From: Bernardetia sp.
GTDB lineage: Bacteria > Bacteroidota > Bacteroidia > Cytophagales > Bernardetiaceae
DNA: 64,000 nucleotides
NCBI GenBank assembly: GCA_020630575.1
Contig: JAHDBD010000002.1
Span: 220,954 to 284,953 of the forward strand
Direction: 5' to 3'
In this document: positions 63,201 through 64,000 of the stretch, in pieces
How the letters are laid out: each line of letters starts with the position of its first letter
Position numbering within the stretch: the first letter of the stretch is position 1
Translations under genes and position numbers: made by a program
The notes under the pieces: model-generated
The model's input: only the letters and a program-made list of their open reading frames with translations
What the model was told of the DNA's origin: nothing
Database searches by the model: none

Positions 63201-64000
63201 CAAGGAAGAACTTATTTAGGAAATGCTACTGTTTCTGGAACTACTTGGACTTTTTCTTCAGGAACATTTACACCAAACAACCTTATAACTGCGACAGCGA
63301 CAGCTACTGATGGAACAAATGCAGGAAATACATCATCTTTTTCTAATGCTGAACCAGTAGCAAGTGCGCCAGAAATAGAAGTTAGACACGAGCTATATAC
63401 ACCTGCAAACGAAATATCATCTGGTTCTTCTGCAAGTGGCTATACGATTTATGGAGGAATGCCTATTTGTTCTGGAAATATGCAAAAACATTTCAGAATT
63501 TATAACACAGGTACAATAGATTTAGAGGTAAGTAATATTACCTTTACTGGAGCTAACCCAACAGATTATTCTATCAACCCTTCAACAACATCTATTACTA
63601 TAACACCTGGTAGTTTTTATCAATTTTCAATTCAATTTGCTCCGACTGCTTTAGGTAATCGTACGGCAACTATAAACATATTCAATAACGATAGTGATGA
63701 AGCTACTTATACATTTGATTTAGAAGGAACAGGAACAGCAGATACTACTGACCCAGTTACTCCAGTTTTAGCAGATATAAATGAAGAATGTAGTGCAACT
63801 CCTACAGCTCCAACAACAACTGATAATTGTGCAGGAACAATCACAGGAACAACAACAACAACTTTCCCTATCACAGCACAAGGCACAACCATAGTCACTT
63901 GGACATTTGATGATGGAAATGGAAATAGCGTAACTGCTGAACAAAATGTTATTATTAATGATAACACTGACCCTATTATTCCTACATTAACAGATATAAA
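57282..64000 (+). CDS. Giant mosaic surface protein (beta-propeller-like, BspA/DUF285 repeats, LamG, beta-helix, HYR-like), cut by window edge
   Basis: Open from the ATG at 57282 to the edge, at least 2239 residues. Signal peptide ~1-33 ending SLFAQ. Residues ~34-370: repeated EPYVAYIDN and FDGSSWNFVG units suggest a beta-propeller-like domain. ~370-880: beta-solenoid-like Asn/Thr-rich strands. ~985-1360: BspA-type DUF285 repeats (MFxxAxxFNQDI-xxWNT). ~1437-1610: LamG-like domain (YFDGVDDYVDVG, IAATYDGS). ~1670-1943: right-handed beta-helix pattern (NNTIGG, GNYIGV). ~2033-2153: choice-of-anchor/Hydin-like domain. From ~2155: HYR-like repeats (DTTDPVTPVLADINEEC). A T9SS or gliding-type C-terminus probably lies beyond the window. 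Likely an adhesin. Confidence 0.88.
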   Translation, partial: MNLPILTFLRKTYFLSCLFLLFSLFINSLFAQNEWQYVGVPQFAIGGTEPNIEFRPSFNEPYVAHQGGSSNEANVSKYTSASIWGKVGAPNFSGGQSFKHSIAFNTAGDPYVVYQLTNLSIVVKRFNGSAWVNVNAEVSSGSLSSPSIAIDPATNIPYVSYIDNATDELHVRRYNGTTWVQVGSTTNDARSSSIAFGSSPNEPYVAYIDNTTSRINVKSFDGSSWNFVGVANFSNTISIGDVKLAFNSNRNEFYVTYTDFDASNRISVMNFDGSSWNFVGAAGTGGTNGESQGDIDFDLSNGNPYIALKSPSNQLKVRFFDGSTWEEVGNATLPSVNIDAPSIALHPFTNQPYVAFREGGMLSVMRFAPVYYSNGGGTWNTPAIWSHNPCGGTQSPASSFPTGDDKVVICDGDIVNSNTPNSCGTLIVEDGEFNTTSDNFTVNGNITINNTGTFRHNANFQRITFKGSIVNSGTFTTGGTGTFQFTFRGNIINNGNFDLQSSSQSTFDTNPVVITNNNADMVFSAGATSGSCNINSNVTITNGSSTGSVRLFGNSGLNIASTATLTNNYTNGELWTSTINGVTGATLENNGVINYRSSQTPTVTNFNNNVGSTFIYSISSAGAGNANVRADTYHHIEFGSPAGSHLLGDIVVNGNLSFSGSTRVLHSNTHNIELKGNWTVQNINNFNSSTGGTVTFSGTTPQAIAGATDFHNLVINNTFSDPTVTLQPSSPVGVSNDLTLTNGRLVLGNNNLSYPATGSITNTNGWVETNSTTGFFVLTTNTAPFTFPVGSATDYQPLEITNSVNGSRVRFGTSTIAVPNSGIGSWFVRNENQASEITLIDPKPTANIDGTSQIRRYNGSAWDVLATTFSTPNYSTTSPFNFSTGVTEEFSVFTPPSNPFITTWDATGGTITIPTTGTGYNYDITWTNLTNAGVNEGTIAARTGNYTITGLEDGSTYQIDIIGDFPRIYFNNGNEGQDIGKILTIEQWGDNAWTNMNNAFYGCTNLTYNATDAPDLSSVPIMNLGLMFAECPVLVGNSSISTWVTDNVTDMRFMFSGATLFNQNIGSWNVGSVTNMEGMFQGAQNFNQNLSSWVTTSVNNMNRMFNGATVFNNGLSSGVSASLVWNTSNVANMEFMFQNATAFNQNISSWNVSNVSNMANMFAGASSFNQDIRSWNTSSVVFMGSMFNNATSFNNGEATNGSNNPLTWNTFSVTDMNYMFYNAVAFNQDIGVWNTQNVQNMAHMFDQAVLFNQDIGSWNTQNVLDMNSMFRRAEVFNNGALSNTNSTPLPWNTSSVLNMDAMFFRANSFNQNIGGWSTSNVTTMENMFNLASVFDQDLSAWDISSITIPNSMEGMLNGTTMSQNNYENTLIGWATIVGSETIPTGITLGANGRTYCSTNAIIARSELTSAPNNWTINGDALASPTCLSSQPIGNRGMYFDGVDDYVDVGTGLNSTFNFSNFTIESWIKINSAENGIVSNRPSNANNGVSLAVNDGRVKFTLQGIAGGDIQTSTIPAELLGNNKWYHIAATYDGSNAKIYVNGVEKANVSITGFSSSSSSLLIGRTYFDNSASFISTRGQIDEVRIFNSVRNAGQIQADMGNNTPTTEIGFWRFEQGTGTTALNQGSASTAANGALAVSPSTPLWALRVKNTNDSGAESLREVIDGDGMLIDGANQLAGKNYIDFSILTSDANYNSSTGVWTIQSLAGITNAVSDEALIDGYSAFDSKAATNLAPADIKIQLAAPPLPIASSTLTLSGSSSISVKGLSIQQSEGSGLAALWLSGTAGHFVEGNHIGVDAAGIASYPFTPTSGALVMQTSSNNTIGGTSPASRNIISGSSTNGVRIDGISSNNTILGNYIGVGADGTTPLANGGNGIFINTTGINNNIGNGTIAGQNIIANNTGLGINVTGGATQATISSNSIYLNGSGGINIATGSNADKQAPVVDTATPSLISGTCELSTDIIEVFDNNPSETQGRTYLGNATVSGTTWTFSSGTFTPNNLITATATATDGTNAGNTSSFSNAEPVASAPEIEVRHELYTPANEISSGSSASGYTIYGGMPICSGNMQKHFRIYNTGTIDLEVSNITFTGANPTDYSINPSTTSITITPGSFYQFSIQFAPTALGNRTATINIFNNDSDEATYTFDLEGTGTADTTDPVTPVLADINEECSATPTAPTTTDNCAGTITGTTTTTFPITAQGTTIVTWTFDDGNGNSVTAEQNVIINDNTDPIIPTLTDI

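Overview
The window is an AT-rich chromosomal segment of a Bacteroidota bacterium, most likely a gliding, Flexibacter/Bernardetia-like member of the Cytophagales (the genus is inference). The signs are a type IX secretion (T9SS) C-terminal sorting domain at 7981, a PorW/SprE-like lipoprotein, PorG-like DUF6089 barrels, a stand-alone GldM-like protein, a short Bacteroidota-type AMP nucleosidase, -7 elements of the TAnnTTTG type and very few Shine-Dalgarno sequences. I saw no rRNA, tRNA, CRISPR array, phage or insertion sequence.

Layout. 1-2958 (minus): the head of the S10 ribosomal protein cluster (rplC, rplD, rplW, rplB, the last cut by the window edge), without rpsJ in front and with unusually long spacers. 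3848-7981: a secreted IgGFc-binding-like/LamG protein. 8067-15213: a DtxR/MntR repressor, an alpha/beta hydrolase, an M48 lipoprotein protease, an orphan peptide-ABC permease, a GT2 glycosyltransferase and an MBOAT acyltransferase. 15463-19673: a SpoIIAA-like protein, a barrel-like protein, a bactofilin overlapping AtpZ, and two tandem redoxins. 19952-22256: a two-gene EACC1 + caspase-like protease cassette, the best conflict-system candidate in the window. 22338-30856: lipoprotein, GldM-like protein, AMP nucleosidase, HsdR-N nuclease-like protein, methyltransferase, a duplicated OmpA-domain pair and L-serine dehydratase. 31610-33166: a tight SLATT-like (DUF4231) / nucleoside-deoxyribosyltransferase-like / DUF5362-like membrane trio, a second possible nucleotide-signalling or conflict cassette. 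33175-41718: VOC protein, PerM transporter, patatin, universal stress protein, lipoamide dehydrogenase, a frameshifted ORF, aspartokinase and a TPR protein. 41887-47217: envelope barrels, prs, PRC-barrel protein. 47521-49229: an ECF sigma operon with a membrane anti-sigma candidate and a Spy-like periplasmic protein. 49609-56683: YcxB-like protein, MltG, a degenerate PD-(D/E)XK protein, PorW/SprE-like lipoprotein and PruA. 57282-64000: a giant mosaic surface protein running off the right edge.

Themes. Most genes are housekeeping or envelope genes in short units separated by clear intrinsic terminators. The envelope set (T9SS parts plus two large secreted proteins) forms one functional group. 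The intergenic DNA carries at least three dispersed repeat families: a palindromic element with core GTTGTTGGTGT (one double copy is translated in frame inside the glycosyltransferase), the palindrome TCAAGCGTCGACGCTTGA, and CCCTAAGGG stem-loops, besides heptamer-periodic low-complexity repeats.

Limits: all family assignments were made by eye from protein sequence; no database search or structure prediction was run.
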